64,000 bases of DNA from Vibrio hannami (GTDB lineage Bacteria; Pseudomonadota; Gammaproteobacteria; Enterobacterales; Vibrionaceae): NCBI RefSeq assembly GCF_029589055.1, contig NZ_JARQZP010000001.1, forward strand, positions 62,001 to 126,000. The letters are read 5' to 3'. Of the stretch, positions 10,201 to 19,327 are shown piece by piece. The number at the start of each line of letters is the position of its first letter. The stretch's first letter is position 1. The translations under genes were made by a program, and so were the position numbers. The notes below the pieces were generated by a model. It did no database searches and was not told the origin of the DNA. It worked only from the letters and a program-made list of their open reading frames with translations.

Positions 10201-10647
10201 TCCGTTACTGTAGAGCGAAGTGAAGTTGCAGAGAAGGTTGTCCAGCTAAAAACAGCAGTTGTTGATGATGCGCTGCAAAGTGTCAGAGTGCTGTGTGTAG
10301 ACAATGAATCGGACATCCTGGTCGGAATGAATGAACTTTTGACCCGTTGGGGCTGTGAAGTGAAAACCGCTCATGATCTGGTTGAGAGTATGAAATGTCT
10401 GGAAGATGGCTGGAAGCCGGATGTGATTTTTTCTGATTATCGTTTGGACAACGACCGCACCGGGCTAGAGGTACTTCAACAGTGTAGACTGCGTTTAGGT
10501 GACAACTTTGAAGGCGTGGTGATAAGTGCTGACAGAGGCGATGATATGCTGGCTGCGATAAAAACGAACGGGTTTAATTTTATAGCTAAACCCGTAAAAC
10601 CTCTGAAACTGAGAGCGATACTCAATCGAGTCAAAGGCTCTGTTTAA
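7208..10647 (+). pseudogene. crbS: Transporter-fused hybrid histidine kinase CrbS, one apparent frameshift
   Basis: Two overlapping frames (7208-7936 and 7906-10647) together encode one protein of about 1146 aa. It has an N-terminal sodium/solute symporter domain with about 13 membrane segments, a PAS region, HisKA with AAVSHDLMQPLN (His near 797), HATPase with NFLTNAFRYNP and GLGIGLAIAKG, and a C-terminal receiver domain with FSDYRLDN (Asp near 1076). This matches CrbS, which with CrbR switches vibrios to acetate uptake by inducing acs. The frame breaks at CCCC (7898-7901). Restoring a fifth C joins the frames as YQPPNMPG, so I infer a base lost in sequencing rather than a dead gene. Its stop overlaps the convergent Nudix gene stop. 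Confidence 0.85.
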
Positions 10648-11252
10648 TCTACATGGACCTTAATGGTGGATTGATTGAATGCTCTAAAGCCCGCTTCAAT
10701 ATCCTCATACAGCACTCTGTCTATGGAAAGTTCAGGTAAATCGTCTGGCGAGAAAAAGCCTATTTCGGATATTTCAGTGTTTTCACTGAAGTCACCTTCA
10801 ACAGCCTCCGCAACGAAGAATAGCTTATAGATGGTATAAGGAAACTTCGGCGAATAAGGATTGCGGTCTCGATCTTTGATAGCGTACAAGCGGCAATTTT
10901 TGACTTTATATCCGGCTTCTTCCTCTACCTCTCGAATAACACCTTCTAGCGGGGCTTCGTTTTGGTCTGCCCATCCACCTGGCATTGTCCATTTACCATC
11001 AGATTTTTCTTTGACTAGTAATACATTATCGTTTTTGATTACGCAGCAACGTAAGTCTACCTTAGGTGTTGCATAACCATTTTCAGGGAAGAAAAACTTC
11101 TCGATAGTCGCAATATCTGCATCACTATACATCGCATATAGTTCATGACTAATTGCTTCAAGGCGCTGGTAGCGCTCTCTGTCAAAGGGATCTTTGACGT
11201 AATGCAGGCCAGTCTGGGCAATTGCCCGAATTTCTTTGATCAGAGAGTGCAT
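10644..11252 (-). CDS. NUDIX hydrolase with Nudix N-terminal domain
   Basis: A 202-aa protein. Residues about 5-60 match the Nudix_hydro_N helical domain and residues 65-195 the Nudix fold. The Nudix box is complete: GGWADQNEA followed by REVEEEAGY (about 92-114), with the Glu residues that bind Mg2+. Relatives are ADP-ribose or nucleoside-diphosphate-linked pyrophosphatases; the substrate cannot be told from sequence. The stop codons of this gene and of crbS overlap tail to tail (10644-10647). It lies 10 bp downstream of an uncharacterised membrane protein gene on the same strand and is probably in one transcript with it. Confidence 0.88.
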   Translation of the reverse strand: MHSLIKEIRAIAQTGLHYVKDPFDRERYQRLEAISHELYAMYSDADIATIEKFFFPENGYATPKVDLRCCVIKNDNVLLVKEKSDGKWTMPGGWADQNEAPLEGVIREVEEEAGYKVKNCRLYAIKDRDRNPYSPKFPYTIYKLFFVAEAVEGDFSENTEISEIGFFSPDDLPELSIDRVLYEDIEAGFRAFNQSTIKVHVD

Positions 11253-11262
11253 AGGGGCTTCC

Positions 11263-11922
11263 TTATTGTTTTGATTTTAGATTCAGGCTATCAGAAGCGA
11301 TTCTGGTACTGAAATAAAGCCAACTTGCAGCACCAACAAACTTAAAGCCTTCTTCCATTATCTGAATTGCATCGTATGTAAGGTGAAGGTGCGTTTCAAG
11401 GTGCCAGGTAACAACATCGGTAGCAATGGAAGCAGCCAGAAAACCGCCTGCACACATAAATGCAAAACCATCTATTTCCAGAATGGTTTTAAATTGTCTT
11501 AGCATCAATAAACCACCGCAAACCGCATACACAGCATAGCAGATGTTTTCATTGATATAGCGATCATGGATTAAGAAGAAGTCATCAACAGCAATCACTG
11601 AAAGCAGCATACCAACCAGAATAAGCAGTTCTTTTCTGTTTTTGTCGAAATTGCTACCAACATTGAAAGCGGTGAAATAGCAGATAGCGACGCTGGATAC
11701 CCAAATCCAACTACCTATGTTAGAAAGAAAGCCCAGAAAACTTGAAGCATCAAGTTGCTGAAGTGGATCTCGCACTATTTCAATTGTTTCAAATCCTTCG
11801 TTTGATAATGTACTGAAAGAAAAGCCATAAAAAAGAGTGGCCGGGATAGCTGCACATAGGATGTAGCGGATTATTTTGGGCCAGTTAAAGGTCTGCTGAA
11901 AAGCGAGCGTTATAAAAGACAT
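11263..11922 (-). CDS. Uncharacterised multi-pass membrane protein
   Basis: A 219-aa protein I do not recognise by name. It has six or seven hydrophobic segments (about 17-37, 62-86, 98-112, 126-141, 153-170, 195-207). Charged and histidine residues fall inside or at the edge of these segments: DDFFLIHDR (113-121), TDVVTWHLE (168-176) and EEGFKF (190-195). Such buried Asp/His/Glu clusters occur in membrane metal-dependent hydrolases such as the ceramidase-like superfamily, but this is only analogy. It is followed 10 bp later by the Nudix gene on the same strand. Confidence 0.7.
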   Translation of the reverse strand: MSFITLAFQQTFNWPKIIRYILCAAIPATLFYGFSFSTLSNEGFETIEIVRDPLQQLDASSFLGFLSNIGSWIWVSSVAICYFTAFNVGSNFDKNRKELLILVGMLLSVIAVDDFFLIHDRYINENICYAVYAVCGGLLMLRQFKTILEIDGFAFMCAGGFLAASIATDVVTWHLETHLHLTYDAIQIMEEGFKFVGAASWLYFSTRIASDSLNLKSKQ

Positions 11923-12035
11923 GGAATGCTCCGGAAAGAAAATTTACAAAGGATATACCGCAAGCGATTCTATGGTTAAACTTAACCCAATCAATGAGTT
12001 GGAGTTTATTTTTCGGTCAGAATTCTGTTAGATCG

Positions 12036-12067
12036 AAAAAAGGCCAGCGTATGAATGCTGGCCTTTG
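12036..12067 (-). terminator. Rho-independent terminator of the symporter operon
   Basis: Stem AAAGGCCAGC/GCTGGCCTTT around an 8-nt loop, with further T residues on the minus strand, immediately after the symporter large-subunit stop at 12083. Confidence 0.92.
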
Positions 12068-12082
12068 TAGAGATTGTATCAA

Positions 12083-13786
12083 TTAGTGGTTATGAGCTTC
12101 ACCTGCACCCTTCGGATAACGGATGGATTCAACCATATCCTGTACATCTTCTGGTACTTCAGCAGTAAACTTGTTAACAACGATTGATACAGTGAAGTTT
12201 ACACACATACCTAGAGTACCGATGCCTTCTGGGCTGATACCGAACCACCAGTTATCAGGTGTATTTGCAGCTGGGTTTACAAACTTGAAGTAGATGATGT
12301 AAGCCGCTGTAAATGCGATACCTGAAAGCATACCTGCGATTGCGCCTTCTTTGTTCATCTTCTTATAGAAGATACCCAGGATGATTGCAGGGAAGAAGGA
12401 CGATGCTGCCAGTCCAAACGCAAATGCTACTACCTGTGCTACGAAGCCCGGTGGGTTGATACCCAGATAACCTGCACACACTATGGCGAAGAATGCTGCC
12501 AGTCGGGCTGCGAGCAGTTCCTGTTTATCCGTCATATCTGGTTTAAACCCTTTCTTCAACAGGTCGTGGGATATGGATGTCGAGATTACCAGTAGCAGAC
12601 CCGCGGCTGTTGATAGTGCCGCTGCCAAGCCACCCGCTGCTAGTAGTGCTACTACCCAGTTAGGAAGTTTAGCCAGTTCTGGTGAAGCCAGTACGATGAT
12701 GTCTCGGTTGATCTTCATTTCGTTACGGTCATCGCCAGAGTAGAACATCTTGCCGTCACCGTTCTTATCATCCCACGCTACAAGACCCGTGCTTTCCCAG
12801 TTCTTATACCAGCTTGGTGCTTCTGCCGCTGCTACACCTTTCATGTCAGGGCCGTTGATAGTATCGATCATGTTTACACGAGCAAATGCTGCTACTGCTG
12901 GTGCAGTTGTGTATAGGAACGCGATAAATACCAGTGCCCAGCCTGCAGAGATACGTGCATCAGATACTTTAGGTACGGTAAAGAAGCGGATAATTACGTG
13001 TGGAAGACCCGCAGTACCAACCATTAGAGCCGCACAGATAAAGAATACGTCAACCATACTCTTTGACCCGTCGGTATAGGCGGTAAAGCCGAGCTCCTGA
13101 GTCAGTCCGTCTAGTTTATCCAGTAGGTAAACATCGGTGCCAGCCATGGTAGAACCAAAGCCTAATTGTGGAACAGGAGTGCCAGTCATCATCAAAGATG
13201 TGAAGATTGCAGGAACCATGAATGCGAAGATAAGTACACAGTACTGAGCTACCTGAGTATAGGTAATGCCTTTCATACCACCAAGTACAGCGTAGAAGAA
13301 CACAACACCCATACCGATGATGATGCCCATGTTGATATCAACTTCCAGGAATCGTGCGAATACCACGCCAACCCCACGCATTTGACCCGCAACGTAAGTA
13401 AAGGATACGAAGATGGCACAGAATACCGCTACCATACGAGCTGTTTTAGAGTAGTAACGGTCACCGATAAAATCAGGCACGGTGAACTTACCAAACTTAC
13501 GCAAGTAAGGAGCAAGACAAAGAGCAAGTAGTACATAACCACCTGTCCAACCCATTAGGTAAACACCGCCATCGTAACCGATGAAAGAGATGATACCTGC
13601 CATTGAGATGAACGATGCTGCCGACATCCAGTCAGCGGCTGTCGCCATACCGTTCGCTACAGGGTGTACACCACCACCTGCAACGTAGAACTCACTTGTT
13701 GAGCCAGCGCGAGCCCAGATTGCAATGCCGATATACAGTGCGAATGTAATACCAACAAGAATAAACGTCCAAGTTTGAATATCCAT
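12083..13786 (-). CDS. Sodium:solute symporter family protein, large subunit (ActP-like)
   Basis: A 567-aa SSS-family permease with about 13 membrane segments, beginning MDIQTWTFILVGITFALYIG. The FYVAGGGVHP motif and the TAADWMSAASFI stretch are typical of the ActP-like group. About residues 300-365 form a long polar insert between membrane segments. It pairs with the DUF4212 small subunit encoded 12 bp upstream, the arrangement of the two-component Na+ symporter family. Its place between crbS and crbR, with acs nearby, suggests acetate or a related short-chain acid as substrate; that is inference from context. Confidence 0.88.
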   Translation of the reverse strand: MDIQTWTFILVGITFALYIGIAIWARAGSTSEFYVAGGGVHPVANGMATAADWMSAASFISMAGIISFIGYDGGVYLMGWTGGYVLLALCLAPYLRKFGKFTVPDFIGDRYYSKTARMVAVFCAIFVSFTYVAGQMRGVGVVFARFLEVDINMGIIIGMGVVFFYAVLGGMKGITYTQVAQYCVLIFAFMVPAIFTSLMMTGTPVPQLGFGSTMAGTDVYLLDKLDGLTQELGFTAYTDGSKSMVDVFFICAALMVGTAGLPHVIIRFFTVPKVSDARISAGWALVFIAFLYTTAPAVAAFARVNMIDTINGPDMKGVAAAEAPSWYKNWESTGLVAWDDKNGDGKMFYSGDDRNEMKINRDIIVLASPELAKLPNWVVALLAAGGLAAALSTAAGLLLVISTSISHDLLKKGFKPDMTDKQELLAARLAAFFAIVCAGYLGINPPGFVAQVVAFAFGLAASSFFPAIILGIFYKKMNKEGAIAGMLSGIAFTAAYIIYFKFVNPAANTPDNWWFGISPEGIGTLGMCVNFTVSIVVNKFTAEVPEDVQDMVESIRYPKGAGEAHNH

Positions 13787-13798
13787 TTCTATAACCTC

Positions 13799-14065
13799 TT
13801 AGTCTTCCTGTACGTTGTACTTCTTGTCGAGCGCGTTCATGCGCCAAACGTAAACAAAGATCAAAGCAACAAATGTGTATATTGCGCCTTGCTGTGCAAA
13901 CCAGAATCCAAGTTTAAAACCACCGATTTGGATTGCGTTTAGTGCGTCGACAAATAAGATCCCTGCTCCGTAAGAAACAATGAACCAGATTGCCAGTAGA
14001 GTACCCATTATGGTCAGGTTTTCCTTCCAGTAGGCTTGTGCGTGATCCGAGGATTCGAATGACAT
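13799..14065 (-). CDS. DUF4212 sodium/substrate symporter small subunit
   Basis: An 88-aa protein with two hydrophobic helices (about 18-41 and 50-72) and a polar C-terminus. The pattern AYWKENLTIMGTLLAIWFIVS is the DUF4212 signature. These small proteins always precede an SSS large subunit, as here (12 bp apart), and are thought to be accessory subunits. The ATG has the SD-like GGAGAAGG upstream. The likely promoter lies at 14066-14170. Confidence 0.93.
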   Translation of the reverse strand: MSFESSDHAQAYWKENLTIMGTLLAIWFIVSYGAGILFVDALNAIQIGGFKLGFWFAQQGAIYTFVALIFVYVWRMNALDKKYNVQED

Positions 14066-14173
14066 GGCCTTCTCCTTCCGTTTCGTTATTTGGTGTTAAC
14101 AAACTGTTACGGAATTTAGATTAGCAGGCCTTATAAAAGATCTCAGTCCAACTTTAGTCGGGGACAAAAATAG

Positions 14174-14200
14174 AAAAACGCCCTGAAAACGGGCGTTTTT
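14174..14200 (-). terminator. Rho-independent terminator of crbR
   Basis: AAAAACGCCC, 7-nt loop, GGGCGTTTTT, perfect 10-bp stem ending in T residues. It lies between the crbR stop (14255) and the DUF4212 gene start. Confidence 0.92.
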
Positions 14201-14254
14201 GATAGGTTTGTTGTAAAAACGAAGTGTTAAATAAATGTTAACTTAGCCTAAGGT

Positions 14255-14890
14255 CTAACTTTCAGGCTCTAGTTGCTGAAGAAGAATGACTGCCTGAGTA
14301 CGATTTTGTACCCCTAACTTGCGAAAGATTGCTGTCATATGAGCTTTGATCGTGGCTTCAGAGACATTTAGCTCATAGGCAATCTGTTTATTGAGCAGGC
14401 CATCGGACAGCATACCGAGCACCTTGTATTGTTGTGGTGTCAAAGATGCGATTTTTTCTGCTAAGTCATTACATGCCTGGCTATTCTTCAACAGTTCTTC
14501 TGGGAAGAATGGGTCTCCGTTGAGTACCTGGTTTAGCGCGCTGATCAGTGCACGCATATCGCTGGATTTTGGAATAAAGCCAAAAGCGCCATGGCTCTTG
14601 ACTTGACTGACCACGCTAGGTTCTTCACTGGCAGAGATAACAACAATAGGTAAATCCGGGTATTCTGCACGTAAGTGAATCAGGCCGGACATGCCGTTTG
14701 CACCAGGCATTTTTAAATCAAGTAGCAGGAGATCGGGTTCATCTTCTTTTTGTAGCAAAGCCAATAGGGCATCAAGGGAATCTGCTTCAAGTAAGTTAGC
14801 TCCGCTGATTGCCATATGTACTGACTGAAAAAGCGCATTTCTAAATAGCGGATGATCGTCAGCAATTATAATTGTATGGGTCGAATCCAT
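14255..14890 (-). CDS. crbR: LuxR/FixJ-family response regulator CrbR
   Basis: A 211-aa regulator. The receiver domain (about 5-120) has the acidic pair ADDHP, the phospho-acceptor Asp in LLLLDLKMPG (about 57) and the conserved Lys in GFIPKS. The C-terminal HTH (about 147-205) reads LTPQQYKVLGMLSDGLLNKQIAYEL in two parts, typical of the LuxR group. Its position next to the symporter and near crbS and acs identifies it as the CrbR partner of CrbS. It is expected to activate acs in response to phosphorylation. It is a single-gene unit with its own terminator. Confidence 0.88.
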   Translation of the reverse strand: MDSTHTIIIADDHPLFRNALFQSVHMAISGANLLEADSLDALLALLQKEDEPDLLLLDLKMPGANGMSGLIHLRAEYPDLPIVVISASEEPSVVSQVKSHGAFGFIPKSSDMRALISALNQVLNGDPFFPEELLKNSQACNDLAEKIASLTPQQYKVLGMLSDGLLNKQIAYELNVSEATIKAHMTAIFRKLGVQNRTQAVILLQQLEPES

Positions 14891-15028
14891 GACGTTATAA
14901 CCTTAGTTTCTGGGGCTAAAATAGCACTTCACTAAGTATTGTATGGTTTTGAAAAATGGACAATATTTGAGCGCGAAAAGTCTGAGAGGGGTCTAGTTTT
15001 ATTTACAACTTATTAACGTTGCTGATAG

Positions 15029-15131
15029 GTGAAGGTGTAGGACAATATTTCAAAGTCGCATGAACCCGTCCATGGGGCTCCGACTTGCCGTCCTGGCAAG
15101 TAGGCTTTGAAATATCATCCCACACCCTCAC
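15029..15131. repeat. Palindromic intergenic repeat, ERIC-like in form
   Basis: The outer arms 15029-15055 and 15105-15131 are inverted copies of 27 nt with four mismatches. Inside is a perfect 7-bp stem ACTTGCC/GGCAAGT with loop GTCCT (15083-15101) and a CCC...GGG pairing around CCATGG. The element fills the space between dsbD (ends 15149) and the crbR promoter. Its form, a 103-bp non-coding palindrome beside a stop codon, is that of a dispersed intergenic repeat. I see no second full copy in this window. Confidence 0.75.
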
Positions 15132-15148
15132 TTCAAAGATGGATGATA

Positions 15149-16930
15149 CTAGTTAATTTGTTGATTCTTTATATGATCTAAGAAAGGCTCAGCTTCCATA
15201 AAACCAGTCAGGCGGGCGTTGGAGTGATAGTTACCCTTGCTATCCCAGAAGTCGATAGTTGGTAGCCCCATCACTTTTAGTTTTTTGAAGATCTCCACAT
15301 CTTGTGGGCTGTTTTTTGTTACGTCGGCCTGTAGAAGAATAAAGTTCTTCAGCTTAGCCTCCACTTCCGGGGTATGGAAGGTGTACTTTTCAAACTCTTT
15401 ACACGCGACGCACCAGTCGGCATAGAGATCCAGCATAACGGGTTTGTTTGCTTTATTGGCTAGCACTAGTTGCTCTTCCAGTTCATCAAGAGATGCAACC
15501 CGGATAAACTCTACTTGTGGCTCATAGGTGTTTGTTTGGCCTGTCCAATGGTTGTATACCGGAACAGCAGAACCAACGATACCGAGAACAGCGATGATAC
15601 CGACAAGGCTCTGTCTCCAACCGCCAAATTCGAGGCTGTTTTTAACATGGTATAGCCAGCCGCATGTTGCCACACCGAGCGCACCCCATAGGGTTATTGC
15701 CCAGCTTTCAGGAATGAGTCTTTCAAGGAAGAAGATCGGTGCCGCAAGAAGGATAAAGCCAAACAGGATTTTTACTCTGTCCATCCATGCTCCGGCCTTA
15801 GGAAGTAACTTATTGCCGAACACAGCAACAATCATCAAAGGAATACCCATTCCCAGCCCCAGTGCGTATAAAGCGACGCCGCCAGTAACCAGATCGCCAC
15901 TTTGTGCAACATAGAGAAGTGCACCGGAAAGTGGGGCGGTTGTGCATGGTGAACAAACCAGGCCTGAAATAGCGCCCATTGCAAACACACCGGTCATGCT
16001 ACCGCCAGTCTGTTTGTTGCTTTGATTATTTAGCCAGGTCTGTACTGAGCTTGGAAGTTGAATGGTATATACACCAAACATCGACAATGCCAGAAGGACA
16101 AACATAACGCTGATACCAACCAAAACATACGGATGCTGTAGAGCAGCCTGGAACTGTAGGCCCGCAGAAGCAACTACCAGGCCCAGGAGTGTGTAGGTCA
16201 GTGCCATTCCTTGAACATAAACAAAAGAGAGGGTCAGAGCTCTGGATTGACTTAATTTGCCACCGCCCAAAACAATTCCGGTAAGAATTGGGTACATAGG
16301 GAAAACACAAGGTGTAAAGGCAAGCCCGATACCTAACGCAAGAAACAGGAATGGAGTCCACCAGTTATCTTCTAACTGACCTGCAAGCGATGATTCTTGT
16401 GTTTTTGGCGTTGAATTATTTGTCGGTGAAGCTAGGGTCGCAGCTTTAACTGATGAACCTGATGCAGGGGTTCCAGATGCAGTAATAGCTGTTAATGGAA
16501 TTACTTTAGTTTCAGGAGGGTAGCAGAATCCCGCCTTGGCGCATCCCTGATACTGAACAATTAGCTTGCCGTTTTCTGAGACAGAAGTAAGTGGTACCTG
16601 AATATGCAAAGGTTGGTTGTAGATATTTACCGCACCAAAAAACTCGTCTTTGTAGGGTTCGCCATCTTCAAGTACAAACTCTCCAATAGCACCGTTTTCA
16701 ATGGATATGGAAAGTCTATGCTGATAAAGGTAGTAACCGTCCAGAACATCCCAGTCAACGAATACCTTGTCATTGACCTGAGCCGCGGCAAAGGGGAAAG
16801 CCTGATCGACAGTCACAAACTCTGACTTGCTATTACCGAATGCGGTTGAGTCGTTGTTTCCAAACAGTGCATAGGAAGGGAAAGAAAAACTGATTAACCC
16901 TAACAATAAAATCGAGATAAATGCGCGCAT
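15149..16930 (-). CDS. dsbD: Thiol:disulfide interchange protein DsbD
   Basis: A 593-aa inner-membrane reductase. A signal peptide (about 1-21, ending SYA) precedes the periplasmic alpha domain with its cysteine pair (GCAKAGFC). About residues 190-450 hold eight membrane segments with the paired cysteines (FTPCVFPM and [11 protein letters not shown]). The C-terminal thioredoxin-like domain has the active site DWCVACKE. DsbD carries electrons from cytosolic thioredoxin to periplasmic DsbC and cytochrome maturation proteins. In many gammaproteobacteria cutA and dcuA lie between aspA and dsbD; here they are absent and dsbD follows aspA directly. Confidence 0.96.
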   Translation of the reverse strand: MRAFISILLLGLISFSFPSYALFGNNDSTAFGNSKSEFVTVDQAFPFAAAQVNDKVFVDWDVLDGYYLYQHRLSISIENGAIGEFVLEDGEPYKDEFFGAVNIYNQPLHIQVPLTSVSENGKLIVQYQGCAKAGFCYPPETKVIPLTAITASGTPASGSSVKAATLASPTNNSTPKTQESSLAGQLEDNWWTPFLFLALGIGLAFTPCVFPMYPILTGIVLGGGKLSQSRALTLSFVYVQGMALTYTLLGLVVASAGLQFQAALQHPYVLVGISVMFVLLALSMFGVYTIQLPSSVQTWLNNQSNKQTGGSMTGVFAMGAISGLVCSPCTTAPLSGALLYVAQSGDLVTGGVALYALGLGMGIPLMIVAVFGNKLLPKAGAWMDRVKILFGFILLAAPIFFLERLIPESWAITLWGALGVATCGWLYHVKNSLEFGGWRQSLVGIIAVLGIVGSAVPVYNHWTGQTNTYEPQVEFIRVASLDELEEQLVLANKANKPVMLDLYADWCVACKEFEKYTFHTPEVEAKLKNFILLQADVTKNSPQDVEIFKKLKVMGLPTIDFWDSKGNYHSNARLTGFMEAEPFLDHIKNQQIN

Positions 16931-17031
16931 AAGTTACTACATATTTACAGAGATGCTTATAAGACCACTAAGAGCCGGAAATTCTTTCCATCATACTAGA
17001 AAGAATACGGAAAAATAGTGAACAGGACGCA

Positions 17032-17058
17032 AAAAGGGGAAGCGATACTTCCCCTTTA
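17032..17058 (-). terminator. Rho-independent terminator of aspA
   Basis: AAGGGGAAG/CTTCCCCTT 9-bp stem, loop CGATA, followed by T residues on the minus strand, 20 bp past the aspA stop. Confidence 0.9.
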
Positions 17059-17076
17059 GTGTTAATGCCAGAAACT

Positions 17077-18516
17077 TTAGTTGTAACGTTTCGCTTTGTA
17101 CTGTGGTTTCATCAGGTTCTCGGTTGAGAATATGCTATCTAACTCTTCTGCTGTAAGCAGTCCTCGTTCAAGAACGACTTCCCGTACACTCTTGCCTGTT
17201 TCGGCACAAATTTTACCGACGATATCGCCTTCATGGTGGCCGATATACGGATTCAGATATGTAACAATACCGATGGAGTTAAATACATAAGACTCGCAAA
17301 CCTCTTTGTTTACGGTAATGCCATCAATGCACTTATCACGCAGATTTACGCACGCATTTGCCAGAATATCCAGAGACTCAAACATACACTGGGCAATCAC
17401 TGGTTCCATAACATTTAGTTGCAGTTGTCCACCTTCGGCGGCGAATGAGATGGATGTGTCGTTACCAAGCACCTTAAAACAAACCTGATTCACCACTTCA
17501 GGTACAACCGGGTTTACTTTAGCGGGCATAATCGATGAGCCAGCCTGTAGTTCAGGCAGGTTGATTTCGTTCAGGCCAGCACGCGGACCAGATGATAGTA
17601 GACGCAGATCGTTACAGATCTTGGAAAGCTTAACGGCAAGGCGTTTTAATGCACCATGAACCATCACATAAGCACCGCAGTCGGAGGTTGCTTCGATCAG
17701 GTTTTCAGCAGGAACACAGTCAAGCCCTGTTACTTGCGCGAGACGTTTCACAGCGAGCTCCTGATATCCTTCGGCCGCATTAAGGCCAGTACCGATAGCG
17801 GTAGCACCCAGGTTTACTTCGAGGAGAAGTTTGGCTGTGTAATTGAGGTTTCTTATCTCTTCTTCAATGGTTACCGCATAAGCTTTAAATTCTTGACCAA
17901 CCGTCATTGGAACCGCATCTTGCAACTGGGTTCGTCCCATCTTCAGAACTGTAGAAAACTCGTCGCTTTTCTGATCAAGCGACCCTTTCAGGTATTCCAC
18001 AGAATCAATCAGAGTTTGAATGCTGTTATATACCGCAATACGGAAACCAGTGGGGTAGGCACAGTTTGTGGACTGGCTTTTATTTACGTGATCATTTGGG
18101 TTTATAAGTTCGTACTGACCTTTTTCTTTCCCCATCAACTCAAGAGCGAGGTTTGATATCACTTCGTTGGCATTCATGTTCACTGAAGTTCCGGCACCAC
18201 CCTGAAATACATCAGACGGAAACTGATCCATGCATTTCCCTGTTTCAAGGATGACATCACAAGCCTTGATAATGTAGTCTGCAATATCAGCGGGAATGAC
18301 ATTTAACTCCTTATTCGCCATAGCTGCGGCCTTTTTGGTCATAACCATACCGCGAACAAATTCGGGCACATCTGAGATGCTTTTATCTGAGATATTAAAG
18401 TTCTCAATAGCTCGCAGAGTATGAATACCGTAATAAGCATTTACCGGAACATGACGTTCGCCTAACAAGTCATGTTCGATGCGCGTTGCATTATTATTTG
18501 AAGTAGATTTAGTCAT
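17077..18516 (-). CDS. aspA: Aspartate ammonia-lyase
   Basis: A 479-aa protein of the fumarase/aspartase superfamily. The signature loop [16 protein letters not shown] is present, as are [11 protein letters not shown] and the substrate-binding [15 protein letters not shown]. It reversibly splits aspartate into fumarate and ammonia, feeding anaerobic fumarate respiration and nitrogen supply. Its length matches E. coli AspA. The gene is divergent from fxsA with 209 bp between them and has its own terminator, so it is transcribed alone; the dcuA transporter gene that often follows it is missing. Confidence 0.96.
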   Translation of the reverse strand: MTKSTSNNNATRIEHDLLGERHVPVNAYYGIHTLRAIENFNISDKSISDVPEFVRGMVMTKKAAAMANKELNVIPADIADYIIKACDVILETGKCMDQFPSDVFQGGAGTSVNMNANEVISNLALELMGKEKGQYELINPNDHVNKSQSTNCAYPTGFRIAVYNSIQTLIDSVEYLKGSLDQKSDEFSTVLKMGRTQLQDAVPMTVGQEFKAYAVTIEEEIRNLNYTAKLLLEVNLGATAIGTGLNAAEGYQELAVKRLAQVTGLDCVPAENLIEATSDCGAYVMVHGALKRLAVKLSKICNDLRLLSSGPRAGLNEINLPELQAGSSIMPAKVNPVVPEVVNQVCFKVLGNDTSISFAAEGGQLQLNVMEPVIAQCMFESLDILANACVNLRDKCIDGITVNKEVCESYVFNSIGIVTYLNPYIGHHEGDIVGKICAETGKSVREVVLERGLLTAEELDSIFSTENLMKPQYKAKRYN

Positions 18517-18725
18517 ACGGGTAACCTTGTGATAATAAAATCTCGTTATTTCAGACAGATAATAGCTAATAATTTGGATGGAAATAGCAAAAGGATCACT
18601 ATTTTTGTCAGCGTTTAGCTATTTTCCCGATAGATCGTAAATTTAAGTAATATTTGTGTTTGATCCTCGAGTTTCGCGTAGACTAAGAGAGACAACGACT
18701 ATATTGGTTTATTGAAGGAGAGCTC

Positions 18726-19262
18726 GTGTTTCCTGTTTTATTGCTGCTGTTTATCTTTGTTCCAATTATTGAAATTGGATTGTTTATTCAAGTTGGTGGT
18801 TTTCTTGGGTTGTGGCCTACCGTCGGCCTAGTATTGCTTACCGCATTTGTTGGTGCGTCGCTGGTCCGTAGCCAGGGATTGCAGACTTTAATGTCTGTTC
18901 AAAGCAGACTTCAGGAAGGTGAGTTACCTGCTCAGCAAATTCTGGAAGGTGTTATGTTAGCCGTTTCCGGGGTGCTTCTTCTTACTCCGGGCTTTATGAC
19001 CGACGCTTTTGGTATGATTGTATTGCTGCCAGCACCAAGGGCGGCTTTGGCAAAACAGATTATGGCTCGGGTAAAAGTGAATACCATATCTGGCGGCGGT
19101 TTCCAGAGTGGGGGCTTTCATGCACACGGTGGTTTTGGCCAAAACCCGTTTGAACAGAATGATCCGTTCAGAAATCCTAATGATGATGGAAATACCTTTG
19201 AAGGTGAGTTCGAACGTAAAGACGGTGAAGACAAGAACGGTGATAACAACAGGCTGAATTAG
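18726..19262 (+). CDS. fxsA: FxsA family membrane protein
   Basis: A 178-aa inner-membrane protein. Three or four hydrophobic segments lie in residues 1-115, starting FPVLLLLFIFVPIIEIGLFI, with the conserved LVRSQGLQTL cytoplasmic turn. The tail (120-178) is Gly/His/Asn rich and ends in a charged stretch. FxsA in E. coli suppresses F-exclusion of phage T7 when overproduced; its normal role is unclear. The start is GTG at 18726 with AAGGAG five bases upstream. It is divergent from aspA, as in many gammaproteobacteria. Confidence 0.92.
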   Translation: MFPVLLLLFIFVPIIEIGLFIQVGGFLGLWPTVGLVLLTAFVGASLVRSQGLQTLMSVQSRLQEGELPAQQILEGVMLAVSGVLLLTPGFMTDAFGMIVLLPAPRAALAKQIMARVKVNTISGGGFQSGGFHAHGGFGQNPFEQNDPFRNPNDDGNTFEGEFERKDGEDKNGDNNRLN

Positions 19263-19281
19263 TTTCGCTAATTCCATCGTC

Positions 19282-19314
19282 ATCCCGGAAATTGCCAAAG
19301 CAATTGTCCGGGAT
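19282..19314. terminator. Long hairpin between fxsA and trmL, possible bidirectional terminator or REP-like repeat
   Basis: ATCCCGG and AATTGC pair with GCAATT and CCGGGAT around a CAAA loop, a 13-bp stem with one small internal bulge. It sits between convergent genes. No clear T-tract follows in either direction, so it may be a dispersed palindromic unit serving as a transcript end. Confidence 0.6.
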
Positions 19315-19327
19315 CTCTTAAGAGCAG

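Noticed and set aside
13166-13531. Plus-strand frame of 121 codons antisense to the symporter large subunit
   Set aside because: Composition is typical of antisense frames and the minus-strand gene is fully supported.
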